Assembly (NCBI GenBank): GCA_019802505.1
Contig: JAFMOC010000372.1
Span: 111,001 to 175,000, forward strand
Direction: 5' to 3'
Length of the DNA: 64,000 bases
Source of the DNA: Corydoras sp. C115
Lineage: Eukaryota; Chordata; Actinopteri; Siluriformes; Callichthyidae
A program made the position numbers and the translations under genes. This document shows positions 43,404 through 54,357 of this stretch, piece by piece. The notes under the pieces were generated by a model, which saw nothing but the letters and a program-made list of their open reading frames with translations, searched no databases and was not told the DNA's origin. Within the stretch, counting starts at the first letter, position 1, and every line of letters starts with the position of its first letter.

Positions 43404-45730
43404 CTCGTCCTACTTTTAGTCATTTTAATGTGAAATTTTGCTCGATTAAGATTCACAACAGGCGGCACGCTGGTTTAGTGGTTAGCACTCTAGTGGTGGT
43501 TAGTTCTCCTCTCAGCGCTAGGGATTCCCGGTTCGAATCCCCATCTGGGTGGAGTTTCCATGTTCTCCCCGTGTCCGCGTGGGTTTCCTCCGGGTTCTCC
43601 GGTTTCCTCCCACAGTCCAAAAACATGGATCAAGTCGATTGAATTCTCAAAAAAATTGCCCAATATAGAGTGTGTGAGTGAGTGAGTGAGTGTGTGTCCA
43701 GCGATGGATTGGCGCCCTGTCCTGGGTGTATCTGCCCAGCGCCCGAGACGTTCTCCCCTGGATGGGCATGGGGAACCCCACTGCGACCCTAATATAGGAT
43801 AAAGCTGAAGATAATGAATAAATGAATAAGATTCACAACCAAAACATCACTGTAAATAAATTATTTAAATGTATTAATATATATTATTTATTATAATTAT
43901 TTTAAATAATTAATAACTCATATAAAACTCTTTCCAGCTGCTTTCCAGTAAACTTTATTTTAGGTTCATTATTACGTTCTCTTTTGTAAAACACATTTGT
44001 TTTTATGTAAATCGAAACTGTGACGGTGGGTGGAATCACACACACACACACACACCAAAACAACCTGCACTGGAATGTGGAAGTGGAACCTGCTGGGTGT
44101 TGTTGTAGGTGATGTTTAAACCGGGTGTGTTCCTTTGATCTGTGATGACATCATGGTGTGAGATGTATTGTAGTTAATATCTCACACATTGGTCCTTTAA
44201 CTCTGAGGCCACCGTCTGAGTGAAGAACCTTCTGCTTGTTCTGCAGTCTCGGTTTCCTCTCACACAGACGCAGGTGGGATCTTCTCAAGTTTGTGTATAT
44301 GAGTTATGTAATAAACACACAGAGGTGGATCACGTCGTCGCTGTCGCCACCGCCGCCAGTGTATCCCAGAATAACTGCTGCGACACGTCTGCTTTACACA
44401 TCGGCAGAACTGCTGTCTGATAATGTTCTAATCTCAGACTTAAATCACATCCCTCCATCTGATCCCAGCCTTTTAGTTTAGCAGGTTCTCCTAAAGACTC
44501 GCCTCAACACTTTCTTTATACTTCATACACCACGTGGGTCATGATCATCTTTAAATTCAGGTGTTTAATTCATACATTACCACAGGTGGTGTAGAGGAAC
44601 ACGTAGTCTGCTATTTCGTACACTTCCAACAGTTTGGGGAAGGCCTTGTTTCTGTTCCAGTACATAAAGTGAGATAAATAATATTCATTCATTCATTATC
44701 TCCGCTTTATCCTCTATTAAGGTCGCGGTGGGGTTCCCCATGCCCATCCAGGGAGAACGTCTCAGGCGCTGGGCAGATACACCCAGGACAGGGCGCCAAT
44801 CCATCGCTGGGCACACACACTCACTCACACACTCTATATGGGGCAATTTGGAGAATTCAATTAACTTGATCCATGTTTTTGGACTGTGGGAGGAAACCGG
44901 AGAACCCGGAGGAAACCCACGCAGACACGGGGAGAACATGGAAACTCCACCCAGATGGGGATTCGAACCGGGAACCCCTAGCGCTGAGAGGCGAACATGC
45001 CAACCACTAAGCCGCCGTGCCGCCGATAAATAATATAATAATATATAATCAAATAATGATCATTGATTCATTCCGCTTCATCCTATATTAGGGTCGTGGG
45101 GGGGTTCCCCATGCCCATCCAGGGCAGAACGTTTCGGGCGCTGGGCAGATACACCCAGGACAGGAGGGCAATCTATCGCTGGACACACACTAACACTCTA
45201 TATGGGGCAATTTGGAGAACTCAGTTGACTGGATCCATGTTTTTGGATTGTGGGAGGAAACCGGAGAACCCGGAGGAAACCCACGCAGACACGGGGAGGA
45301 CATGGAAACTCCACCCATATGGGGATTCGAACCGGGAATCCCCAGCGCTGAGAGGAGAACATGCTAAGGGGGAAATTCCCATTTCTTAGCAGCAGATACA
45401 GATGAGGGTGAAAAGGTATCCAGTCATTAAAGAGATAATTAACTTTATTAATACAGCACATCAGTGATAGACTGCCCCCCTGTCCTGGGTGTATCTGCCC
45501 AGCGCCCGAAACGTTCTCCCCTGGATGGGCATGGGGAACCCCCCCTGCGACCCTAATAGAGGATAAAGCGGAACATAATGAATGAATGAATACAGCACAT
45601 TTGTTTTTAAGTGTTTTTATAAATGAAAACTAATATAGGGACGCTTTGTAGTTTTATTTGAATATGTGATTAATATTAAATGTACAGCGCTGAGAGTTCA
45701 CTCTCTAACACTCTACTGTAATATTCCTTG

Positions 45731-45771
<41 letters not shown>

Positions 45772-45867
45772 AGGCCCTTTGGTCAAGTTTTGAGGCCGAT
45801 CCTGGACAACATCCACATTGCGCCCCCTGGTGGAAATGTCATAAACAGCCAGAATAATCGGAGTTAG
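40996..45867 (+). CDS. desi1: Desumoylating isopeptidase 1 (PPPDE family), complete, 6 exons
   Basis: Small PPPDE-fold cysteine protease that removes SUMO from substrates. Exons: 40996-41086, 42448-42469, 42624-42693, 42838-42947, 43216-43338, 45774-45867; 510 nt, 169 residues, phases close at every junction. Characteristic segments are VQLYVYDLSKGMARQLSP, HTSIVVYGEEYFFGG, FEHNCNTFSNEVAQFLTG and KIPSYITDLPSEVLST. The catalytic pair is intact (His of HTSIVV, Cys of EHNCNTFSNE). The N-terminus (MDGGSMSF) and tail (NVINSQNNRS) differ from human, but the length is almost the same. Exon 2 is only 22 bp. It lies head-to-head with cbx7, 9.8 kb away. Confidence 0.96.
41505..41690 (-). repeat. SINE 3' part, desi1 intron 1
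   Basis: Antisense; joined directly to the dispersed repeat at 41695. Confidence 0.72.
41695..41870 (+). repeat. Same dispersed repeat, 3' portion (desi1 intron 1)
   Basis: Covers the last ~180 bp of the copy at 28.53-28.88 kb, with the TTTGTGACGATGTACTAATG and AAAAAGCGCGACAGAAATGA tail. It abuts a SINE fragment (41505-41690). Confidence 0.55.
41878..42217 (+). repeat. SINE, desi1 intron 1
   Basis: Near-complete sense copy ending ATAATGGATGAATGAA. Confidence 0.8.
42228..42331 (-). repeat. SINE head fragment, desi1 intron 1
   Basis: ACACGGGGAGAACATG to CCACCGTGACGCCC, opposite orientation to the copy just upstream. Confidence 0.7.
42481..42562. repeat. TTGG tetranucleotide repeat in desi1 intron 2
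   Basis: Tandem GGTT/GGTG units begin 6 bp after the exon 2 donor and fill half of the 154-bp intron. Confidence 0.8.
43460..43826 (+). repeat. SINE, 13-bp TSD, desi1 intron 5
   Basis: Flanked by TAAGATTCACAAC at 43447-43459 and 43827-43839. Confidence 0.85.
44685..45024 (-). repeat. SINE, 12-bp TSD, desi1 intron 5
   Basis: Flanked by GATAAATAATAT at 44673-44684 and 45025-45036. Confidence 0.85.
45063..45366 (-). repeat. SINE, desi1 intron 5
   Basis: Antisense copy, lacking the last ~20 bp of the head. Confidence 0.78.
45462..45588 (+). repeat. 5'-truncated SINE tail with 12-bp TSD, desi1 intron 5
   Basis: Only the 3' ~127 bp is present, flanked by AATACAGCACAT at 45450-45461 and 45589-45600. 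Confidence 0.82.
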
Positions 45868-45881
45868 GTGTCTATGGCAGC

Positions 45882-45924
<43 letters not shown>

Positions 45925-46436
45925 CTAGTGCTGGATTAACAAAGGGACTGACCCGGGATCAGCAGCTGCAGTATTTAAAGTGTCCGTTGTGTTTAAACTG
46001 AATTAATTAATTATGGTCTCTTCAGATCCGAGTCTGCTTTCTGTTTTAAACGTTAACAGCGTCATCCTTTTGTTAACGCACCGTCTCTCTGACCTCCCCT
46101 CAGCTCAGACCCCCCACCCCCCAAAAAAAAATCACCACAGCAGCACAACTACAGTGTGCTCTGATCTCACAACTCACTGAAAATACATCCCTCACGTTAT
46201 TTTCTCATTAAAGATAATTAACATCAATTCAACTTATTACAGATTCATCGTTTAATCAATCACTCAGTGCTAATTAACGTAATCTGTTCCCACCATTCTG
46301 AGGTGATGGCGTAAGTCGGTCAGCTCTTCGTAAATAAGACTAAAAGGTTGCAGGTCCTTCACAGGACAGACAGATGTCCACACCGTGCACTGACTCTGTA
46401 TTTGGATTGTAATTGGCTTGTGTGCTTTTGCACTGG

Positions 46437-46442
46437 AATAAA
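46437..46442 (+). terminator. desi1: Possible desi1 polyadenylation signal
   Basis: AATAAA 570 bp after the stop codon. Other candidates are ATTAAA motifs near 46.2 and 47.5 kb, so the true end is uncertain. Confidence 0.25.
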
Positions 46443-46616
46443 CACTGAGCTTTCAGAGAAAAGGCCTGCAGACATGAGGAGAACATGCAAAATCTACTCA
46501 AAGAACATGTCCACCCTCCTGGAGTCGAGGGCTTTCCTCCTGTGAAGGAGTGGTTTTGAAGCCGATGTCTCGGTGTCTTTGGAGGATCTTCATCAGTGTT
46601 GAAGGTTAAGCAGCTG

Positions 46617-46760
46617 GGCGTGGTAGCTCGGGGGTTAGGATGAAGGGTGTCCATCTGAAGGTCGTGGGTTCAAATCCCACATTACCAACATCTGTCCTAG
46701 AAATGGCCCTTAACCCTGATCACTCCAGGGGGCGCTGTATGTAATCCGTTCAGGGGTGGG
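46617..46760 (+). repeat. tRNA-derived SINE, second family, truncated
   Basis: Head GGTAGCTCGGGGGTTAGGAT, B box GGTTCAAATCCC and GGCCCTTAACCCTGATCACT; the 3' tail is missing. Confidence 0.6.
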
Positions 46761-47916
46761 CACACCAGGCGATGGGCAGGTAGTTCAGAAAGGCTTTATC
46801 TCGCCACCCACTGGGCTTTAACAGTACTGCACTCACTCTTTTCACGCCCGCACAGGAGGAGAGATAGTTACGTCAATCCCAGTCAGGTGTTACCATTGAC
46901 CCAATCCGTGTTCCAAACCTGCCTCCTGTCTGCAGGCTCCGCCCATCATGCCCTCGCACCACAGGCCAACCCAGTGTTCTGACCCCCAACCAAATTGTGA
47001 AGAGCAAGAGTTCTGATGTTCTCAGTTCATCCCATACTGTCATAACGTTCTACGTGTCGTTCTCCATCGACGTTCACCAGCTTTCTCCTCAGAGCAATAA
47101 CACGAACAACATACTGCCACAAACCCCGCCTCCGGCCTCTGATTAGGTTCTGCTCCGTTAAGCTGCGGGGTGATCAGAACCCCGTCCCGTATCGCCGTGC
47201 CTTCATCCTGCTGCCTGCCGAATGTTTCTCATATCATTCAGAACAGCGCTATGGTAACGCTCCGAGGACAGAATTCCACTTTGGTTTGTTCTGAAGTGAC
47301 ACAGCACTTTTTTATTTTGTTAAAACTTTGGTCACTTTATAATTTATTTTTGCCGTTGCGTGTTGTGTGTTGATGATCGCTCCTTTACTGTGTAAATGAT
47401 GAACTGCCAATCTCTTTATTTATGATTAGAATTTCTGTGTCATGTGTTGCTGCTTAAATATTAACAAGTATTATGATATATAACAAATGTAAGAATATAT
47501 TTCAATTCGTCTCATTAAAGTAAACGATGCAAACGACGTAAAAGCACGTTTTTGTTGATCGTTTTGTTGATTAGAATGTCACGTTTGTGACGTCCTGTAC
47601 ATGAACATGAGCTCAGATTAACATACAGACCTTTATTTACTAAATTTAATATTATGGCAAAAATGTTAATAAACTGTGGGATTTGTTTAAGATTATTAAG
47701 TGAAATTGAGCTAAAATACAGAGTTTTTTTTCCATGAAGAGCAAAAAGTTCTTAACATTTTGTAACGGTAAAGTCCGTCACCTGACCTGATCTCTAAAAA
47801 CAACAATTAAATAATCTGAGCGTAAATACGAGCCGTGCCTTTTAAAATACGCAACGACCAGCCTGCACGTTCGCTTCACGCAGCTGCCTCACTATCAGGG
47901 TTTATAATAAAGTCAT

Positions 47917-48388
47917 ACTGTACGAGGGGGCGTGGCCTAATTCTGAATAAATCCCATAAAGAGGTGTTATTAGTCCCGGCGTGTATTGAGAACAGCGCCA
48001 CCTCTTTACGTGATTTATTCACAATAATACACAACCTCGAGAGTCTGATCGCTTTAATAAAACACTATAATAAAAAACAAGCTCTGAATCAGAAATAAAG
48101 AAAATCGTTAATAATCTGATCTTCCACGACGTAATCTAGTCTGCTTTTTAAAGTGATCGCTGAGTAACAGTATTGCGGTCTCTTTAACAATTAAACACTG
48201 CCATCTAGTGGCCAAATTATAAAAACTGTAACAGGTTTAGTGCTGGGAATCGGCTCGCTGTTTATATTGATCTGTATTTTATGATTTAAACGAATGTATT
48301 GTATATCACGCATCGATACGAAGTGCTCAGAGGGGTGTGTTATTGATGATGATGTCACGGCCGGAAAAAGGGCTCAGCCAATCAGATT
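47917..48388 (+). repeat. Copy 2 of the ~450-bp dispersed repeat (downstream of desi1)
   Basis: Inverted relative to the 26.1-26.5 kb copy. It contains an imperfect hairpin: an arm ending CATAAAGAGGTG pairs with CACCTCTTTACGTGATTTAT across a loop of about 30 nt holding CCCGGCGTGT. Confidence 0.75.
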
Positions 48389-48936
48389 CAAGGAGCAGAA
48401 CTCTGTTTTATTCAGACAGATTAAGAATTGCGAGAAGGCTGAGATTTGTAGTGAGGAAATGTAAACTGACTTTATTTTAATGTTTAGCTTCGTTAACTCC
48501 ACAGTTGACATAACGAGTTGATCGGGCCGATCCACTGATGAGGTATTAATTAATATCTGGTGTTTGTTTGACAGCTGACAGCGGTGGTGTTTTGCTTTGC
48601 GTTCCTGCAGCTCGTCTGTAATGAAGCTGATGTTTAATTCCACAGCTGCGATGTTCGCTGCTAAAATAAGAAATGCTTCTGTTTCAGGGACAGTGCAGGA
48701 TAACTGTAGGAGAGAGAGAACCTCCAGGGTTCCACAGTCAGCAGAGAACAGGTAGAACGTACAGGACTTACTTTAATACAGAATTCAGACATGTACAGCA
48801 AGTTCCGGCAAAACATAGAATACGTTATTATAAAGAAAATATAATTTACATTATATACACCAACACTGCATTCCACCTCCATTCCCTCTGGAGGTGTGGC
48901 CTATTTTTACATCCTATAGTATCAGTGGAGAAGAAT

Positions 48937-49264
48937 TCATTCATCTTCCGCTTTATCCTCTATTAGGGTCATGGGGGGGGTTCCCCATGCTCATCCAGGG
49001 GAGAACGTTTCGGGCACTAGGCAGATACACCCAGGACAGGGCACCAATCCATTGCTGGACACACTCACAAACTATATGGGGCAATTTGGAGAACTCAATT
49101 GACTTGATCCATGTTTTTGGACTGTGGGAGGAAACCGGAGAACCCGGAGGAAACTCACGCGGACACGGGTAGAACATGGAAACTCCACCCAGATGGGGAT
49201 TCGAACCGGGAATCCCTAGTGCTGAGAGGAGAACATGCTAAACCACTAAGCCACCGTGCCGCCC
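48937..49264 (-). repeat. SINE enclosed by ~110-bp direct repeats
   Basis: Full antisense copy between 48832-48936 and 49265-49381, which are direct repeats of each other (ACTGCATTCCACCTCC, GGAGGTGTGGCCTA, CATCCTATAGTATCAGTGGA). Confidence 0.82.
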
Positions 49265-50490
49265 CAAAGAAAACATAATTATACATTATTTAGAAACCAA
49301 CACTGCATTCCACCTCCAGGAGATCATTCCCTCAGGAGGTGTGGCCTAATTTTACATCCTATAGTATCAGTGGAGAAGAATGAAATTAAAAAATGGTGTA
49401 ATTAATAACAGGCTCGTGTCTTTTGACTGTAAATGAAGCACTTTTTAAAGTTCTGATGAAGACGAGGAGATGGAAACCAGCTGGAGAACCTTTACTTTGA
49501 TGTTTTAACACTTTGGAGCTCAGGTGTGCTTGTCCTTCAGGTGAGTTGCTTTAAATCTCATCATCATCATCATCATCATCATGTTCTTACAGTTTTTATC
49601 TGATGGCTGATGATCTTATCTCATCTTGTCTCATTCAGATGTCTATCATCTGACATTCCTGAAGCTGTAGACTGAATCAGAGCGAGATGGTGGGTGGAAC
49701 ATCAGTGGAGCCCACATCATGAGGAAGCTCTCAGATGTTTCCATCCCCGAGTCTCAGAGAAACACACTGCTCTTCAGTGATCAGGGTTCGGTGTGCAGCT
49801 CCGTCACAGCTGGGGTTCGATGGGGGGGGGGGGGGGGGGTAAGTTTAGTTTAAAGTTTCTGTCCTGGCATCACTTTGTTCTGAAGCTGCTGTCCTGCAGG
49901 ACTTGGTTTTTGCAGCAGTCAGGACGCCGTCCTCTCCGGAGGGTTTGTGTAAATTAATTTAAAGTAAGAGTTCAGCTGAACTGTGTGTTTACAGTCTGAG
50001 AGCTTCCTCATTATTGTGGTATTTATAATCTGAAGCCGTCTCACGTTAATCCCTTTATTACTTTGTTTTTTAAATCTGCTGATGGTTGATTTTAGTAACA
50101 ACGTGTTTTTTTATTAGATGATGTAACTTAAACACACTGCTGAACAGTTCAGCGTTCTGATCTGTTCTACTGCTCATGGAACCTTCTGCAAACTGAACTG
50201 TTTTTAAGAGAATTTGGAGTCAAAAGGGTTAATAAAATAAATATAAAATAAATAAAATTCCAGTAGCAACACCGGTTCCTGAAAGGTTCTATTTTAAAAT
50301 GCTGCCTCAGCATCCAGTCTGGACCTGACACCCGAATCTGATGTAACTCAGAACTCGTTTAATTAAAATTACATTTTAACAGGTCAGAAAATCTTTTTTG
50401 AAAAATGTAAAAATTTTGTTTTGGATTTCCGAGCAAAATAAAAAAAATAGTTAAAAAAAAAAAATCTTAACCAGATACATTTACTCTCAT

Positions 50491-50807
50491 TATCCATCCA
50501 TTCATTATCTTCTGCTTTATCCTATATTAGGGTGTGTGTGTGTGGGGGGTTCCTCGTGCCCATCCAGGGGAGAACGTTTCGGGCGCTGGGCAGATACACC
50601 CAGGACAGCACGCCAATTTATCACTGGACACACACTCACACACACTATATGGGGCAATTTGGAGAACTCAACTGACCTTGATCCATGTTTTTGGACTGTG
50701 GGAGGAAACCGGAGAACCCGGAGGAAACCCACGGGGAGAACATGGAAACTCCACTCAGATGGGGATGCAAACCGGGAATCCCTAGCGCTGAGAGGAGAAC
50801 ATGCTAA
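50491..50807 (-). repeat. SINE enclosed by ~100-bp direct repeats
   Basis: Antisense copy between 50381-50490 and 50808-50899; both flanks share GTCAGAAAATCTTTTTT, AAATTTTGTTTTGGA and AGATACATTTACTC. Confidence 0.8.
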
Positions 50808-52175
50808 AGTCAGAAAATCTTTTTTAAAAATTTAAAAATTTTGTTTTGGACTTGAATTATTTTAAGAAATCTTAAGCAGATACATTTACTCACTATATGA
50901 AGATAATTTTACTTAATTAATTTACATTTTTTTCTTAATGTTAGATGATTTTTTTGACAGATTTTTCAGCATATGAAGTAAACTTTGTCTGTAGCTCGTG
51001 AGCGTTAATCAGACATCAAAACAAAACTAAAAAAGCAAAATATACAGAAAACAGACGTTATTATAATCTTCTCTTTGCTGCCACTAGGGGTCACCACACC
51101 AGCAAAAGCCACAGATAGCATTTGGCCCTCTGACGCTGTTTATTCAGGCACTGTCACTACCACTGCACCCCCTGCTGGTTAGGACCGTGTACTACAGTTA
51201 CCCATCACTGTTTGAAGCGTAAAGTTTAAAGTTTTAGTTTGTTGTCCGTTTCTCAGAATTTACATCCATCACGTGCAGAGAACCCCGCACTGCAGGGGGT
51301 GGAGCAACATCCACAAAACTAAAGTTTATAAGACTTTATAATAAAACCAGCTGATCACGCCGTGATTAATTACAGCCTATCCCAGCTGTTCTCCTCGTCA
51401 TTCTGGACTTACGTTTGTGATAAAACCTCCTTTTCTAGAGAAATCATGAGAATCCGAACCTGTCTTCGTCTCCACACTGCGGAATCTCTCATGCGTGTCT
51501 TCATCACCATCTGTCTTGTTTCCTGCAGCTTCACTCGTCTCCTCTACGTCTCAAACCGCAGAGCTCGTCTCGTCTCCGGGGTCACCCCAAATTCTGCAGG
51601 ACCTCCGCCGGCTCCCACAGAGCTCTTAATGAAAACTCATCGGGACGTTTCGTAGGTGCGTTCTCAAAGTGTCCCAACATGACGGATGGGTTCAGAGCTC
51701 AGGGTCGACGTCACACAGCACCCCCGCAGTAAAGGGAGGACGTGAGGACCTGGATCAAGGGCCCAGGTTTGCAACTTTTTGGTGAATTTGGGGATTAAAC
51801 CGCCAACTTTCAGTCCAACAATCAAAGCACTAAAGTACCCCACCCCAAAATGACCTCCTCCATCACTCGGAGCCTCTCTACACAGCGTCCATGGATTGGA
51901 AGGGACCCGGGCTCCAGGTCCCCTGTCTGTTGGTCTCCCTTGGTCTCAGTAATGTTGGCTGATGAGTCCGTTGTGTTTGTTTATTCAGTTTTAACTCTTT
52001 CAGTTCTGTACTGTGACTGATCTGTAAATATAATTTTAGTTTAATTTTGTTATTATTTTTAATTTGTTGTGAATCTTTTAAAGCAGGATCAGTTTGGGTT
52101 CCGCTCACTCTCAGAGCGCTGCGTCTCCCTCTACATTGGGTTTGTTCTCTTTAACCGACGTGGTGCTGATCTCTA

Positions 52176-52445
52176 TCCATCCATTATCTTCTGCTTTATC
52201 CTCTATTAGGGTCGGGGGGGGGGGGGGTTACCCATGCTCATCCAGGGGAGAACGTCTCGGGCGCTGGGTAGATACACCCAGGACAGGGGGGCAATCTATC
52301 ACTGGACACACACTCACTCACACACACACTGACCTTGACCCATATTTTTGGACAGTGGGAGGAAACCGGAGAACCCGGAGGAAACCCACGAGGACACGGG
52401 GAGAACATGCAAACTCCACTCAGATGGGGATTCGAATTGGGAATG
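52176..52445 (-). repeat. SINE downstream of the NLR stop codon
   Basis: Antisense copy, head-truncated at GGGGATTCGAATTGGGAAT. Confidence 0.76.
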
Positions 52446-52544
52446 AATGTGATGATCCCTATGTTCAGATGAATCAGAATGAGGACGACGTCTGCAGCCG
52501 TCTGCGCACGCGGGCAGGTTCCGTGAAGCCGTCTGCTCTGTAAT

Positions 52545-52556
52545 TTAATCTTTAAT
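52545..52556 (-). terminator. Possible NLR polyadenylation signals
   Basis: On the minus strand, two ATTAAA motifs (AATTAAAGATTAAATTACAG) lie 60-75 bp after the stop codon. Confidence 0.4.
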
Positions 52557-52616
52557 TTTAAGGTGAGGTTCTGGTCTGACCCCGCAGTCCGACTCCGGTT
52601 CTGAACACGGACCGGA

Positions 52617-54120
52617 TCAGTTCTGGATCTCCGGACGATGAGGTTTTAAGTGCACTGTACAGTGAGGGACGTCCTGTAGAGCAGAAAGCAGACGACCCTC
52701 GGACTCTCCCGTCCCATTCCCCGTCAGATTCAGATGTCTCAGGTGCGAGGGGTTCGAGCTCAAAGCCAAGAGCAGAGCTGCGCAGCCGTCGTCTGAGACG
52801 CCACAGTGCTGCAGACTGTGAAGAGAACACACACCTCATCACTTCATCAGCTTCTGATAATAAAGATCCAGCTTTAAAGATCAGAGACGCCGCTTCAGGA
52901 ATTCACCTCAAAAATCGACAGGATTTCAATTCTCTTACAAAACATCATACTAGGGGTGAGCTGCAATATTCGCTGATTCGACGATTCGATTCGGAGAACC
53001 GTAGTCGACTATGAACCTCATAGTCGAATGTACCATTTTGACCACATGGGGGCGCCCATGGCTGCTGCTAAGCATTAGTTTTTACATGAAATGTCTTTGG
53101 TTTCGTTATATATATAGCCTTTTGTCAAATAAAATCATCCTAATTTTTAGGTTTTTTTAGGTTTTTCCTTTGAAGTGGAAAAAAGTCCAGAACGGGGATC
53201 CCATTTACGGTGTTCTAGAAAAACAAGTAAAATATTTTTAAAAATCTTTTTTAAAAACCACGTTTATAGCGCCATCTTGTGGTGAAATTTTAATTGATTA
53301 GACTATCAGTCGACTATAGGGAAAATCTGACGAATCAGATTTGACTATGAAAATCCTTAGTTGAAGACACCCCTACATCATATATATATATTCATTCATT
53401 CAGTCATTATCTCCCACTTTATGTTATATTAGGGTCGCGGGGGAGGGGGTTCCCCATGCCCATCCAGGGGAGAACGTTTCGGGCGCTGGGCAGATACACC
53501 CAGGACAGGGCGCCAATCTATCGCTGGACACACACTCACACACACACACACACTATATGGGGCAATTTGGAGAACTCAATTGACCTTGATCCATGTTTTT
53601 GGACTGTGGTTGGAAACCGGAGAACCCGGAGGAAACCCACACAGACACGGGGAGAACATGCAAACTCCACCCAGATGGGGATTTGAACCGGAAATCCCTA
53701 GTGCTCAGAGGAGAACATGCTAAGCCACCGTGCCGCCCTATATCTATATCTATATCTATATATATATAATATAAACACCTTCAGGAGTGTTAATGAATTT
53801 CCGTTTCTTGTCTGATATCTTTACAGATGTCACAGTTTTCTCTGTTTATAATGCTTTCTATAACATCTGGGAGGTGCCAATCATCCAGAAGAGCAGTTTT
53901 AACATCAATCTCAGTTCTAAATCTGATCCAGATGTGTTGAGCTCGGGGCTGAGAATCATTTACAACAACAGCTGTCTGTCTGCACTGAGGCACAGCCATG
54001 CTGGGAGAGAAACGGGCCTTCCCCAAACTGTTCCCCCAGGAAATTAGAAACGGCAAGGTGCAAAATTTTATTCACGTGTTACTTCATTTGAAAAAAAGTT
54101 TTAGTTCCGACACTTTTATC

Positions 54121-54197
<77 letters not shown>

Positions 54198-54315
54198 AGA
54201 GCTGATCAGTTAATCAGATGACACTGGAACCAGTTGGTATTATATTGTAGTGTGTTAGTAAAGTCTATCCCTTTAAGATGATGTAGGTTGGATAGCTTAA
54301 TAGTTCCTCACACTG

Positions 54316-54357
<42 letters not shown>

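Larger units (their letters stand above)
45868..52616. other. Intergenic desi1-NLR interval
   Basis: Contains possible desi1 3' UTR, the truncated second-family SINE, the 472-bp dispersed repeat, three abundant SINEs and G runs. No B30.2 or other exon was recognised despite a check for a C-terminal extension of the NLR. Confidence 0.5.

Noticed and set aside
51362..51655. Plus-strand frame of 97 codons near the NLR 3' end
   Set aside because: No similarity recognised, and composition like the surrounding intergenic DNA.
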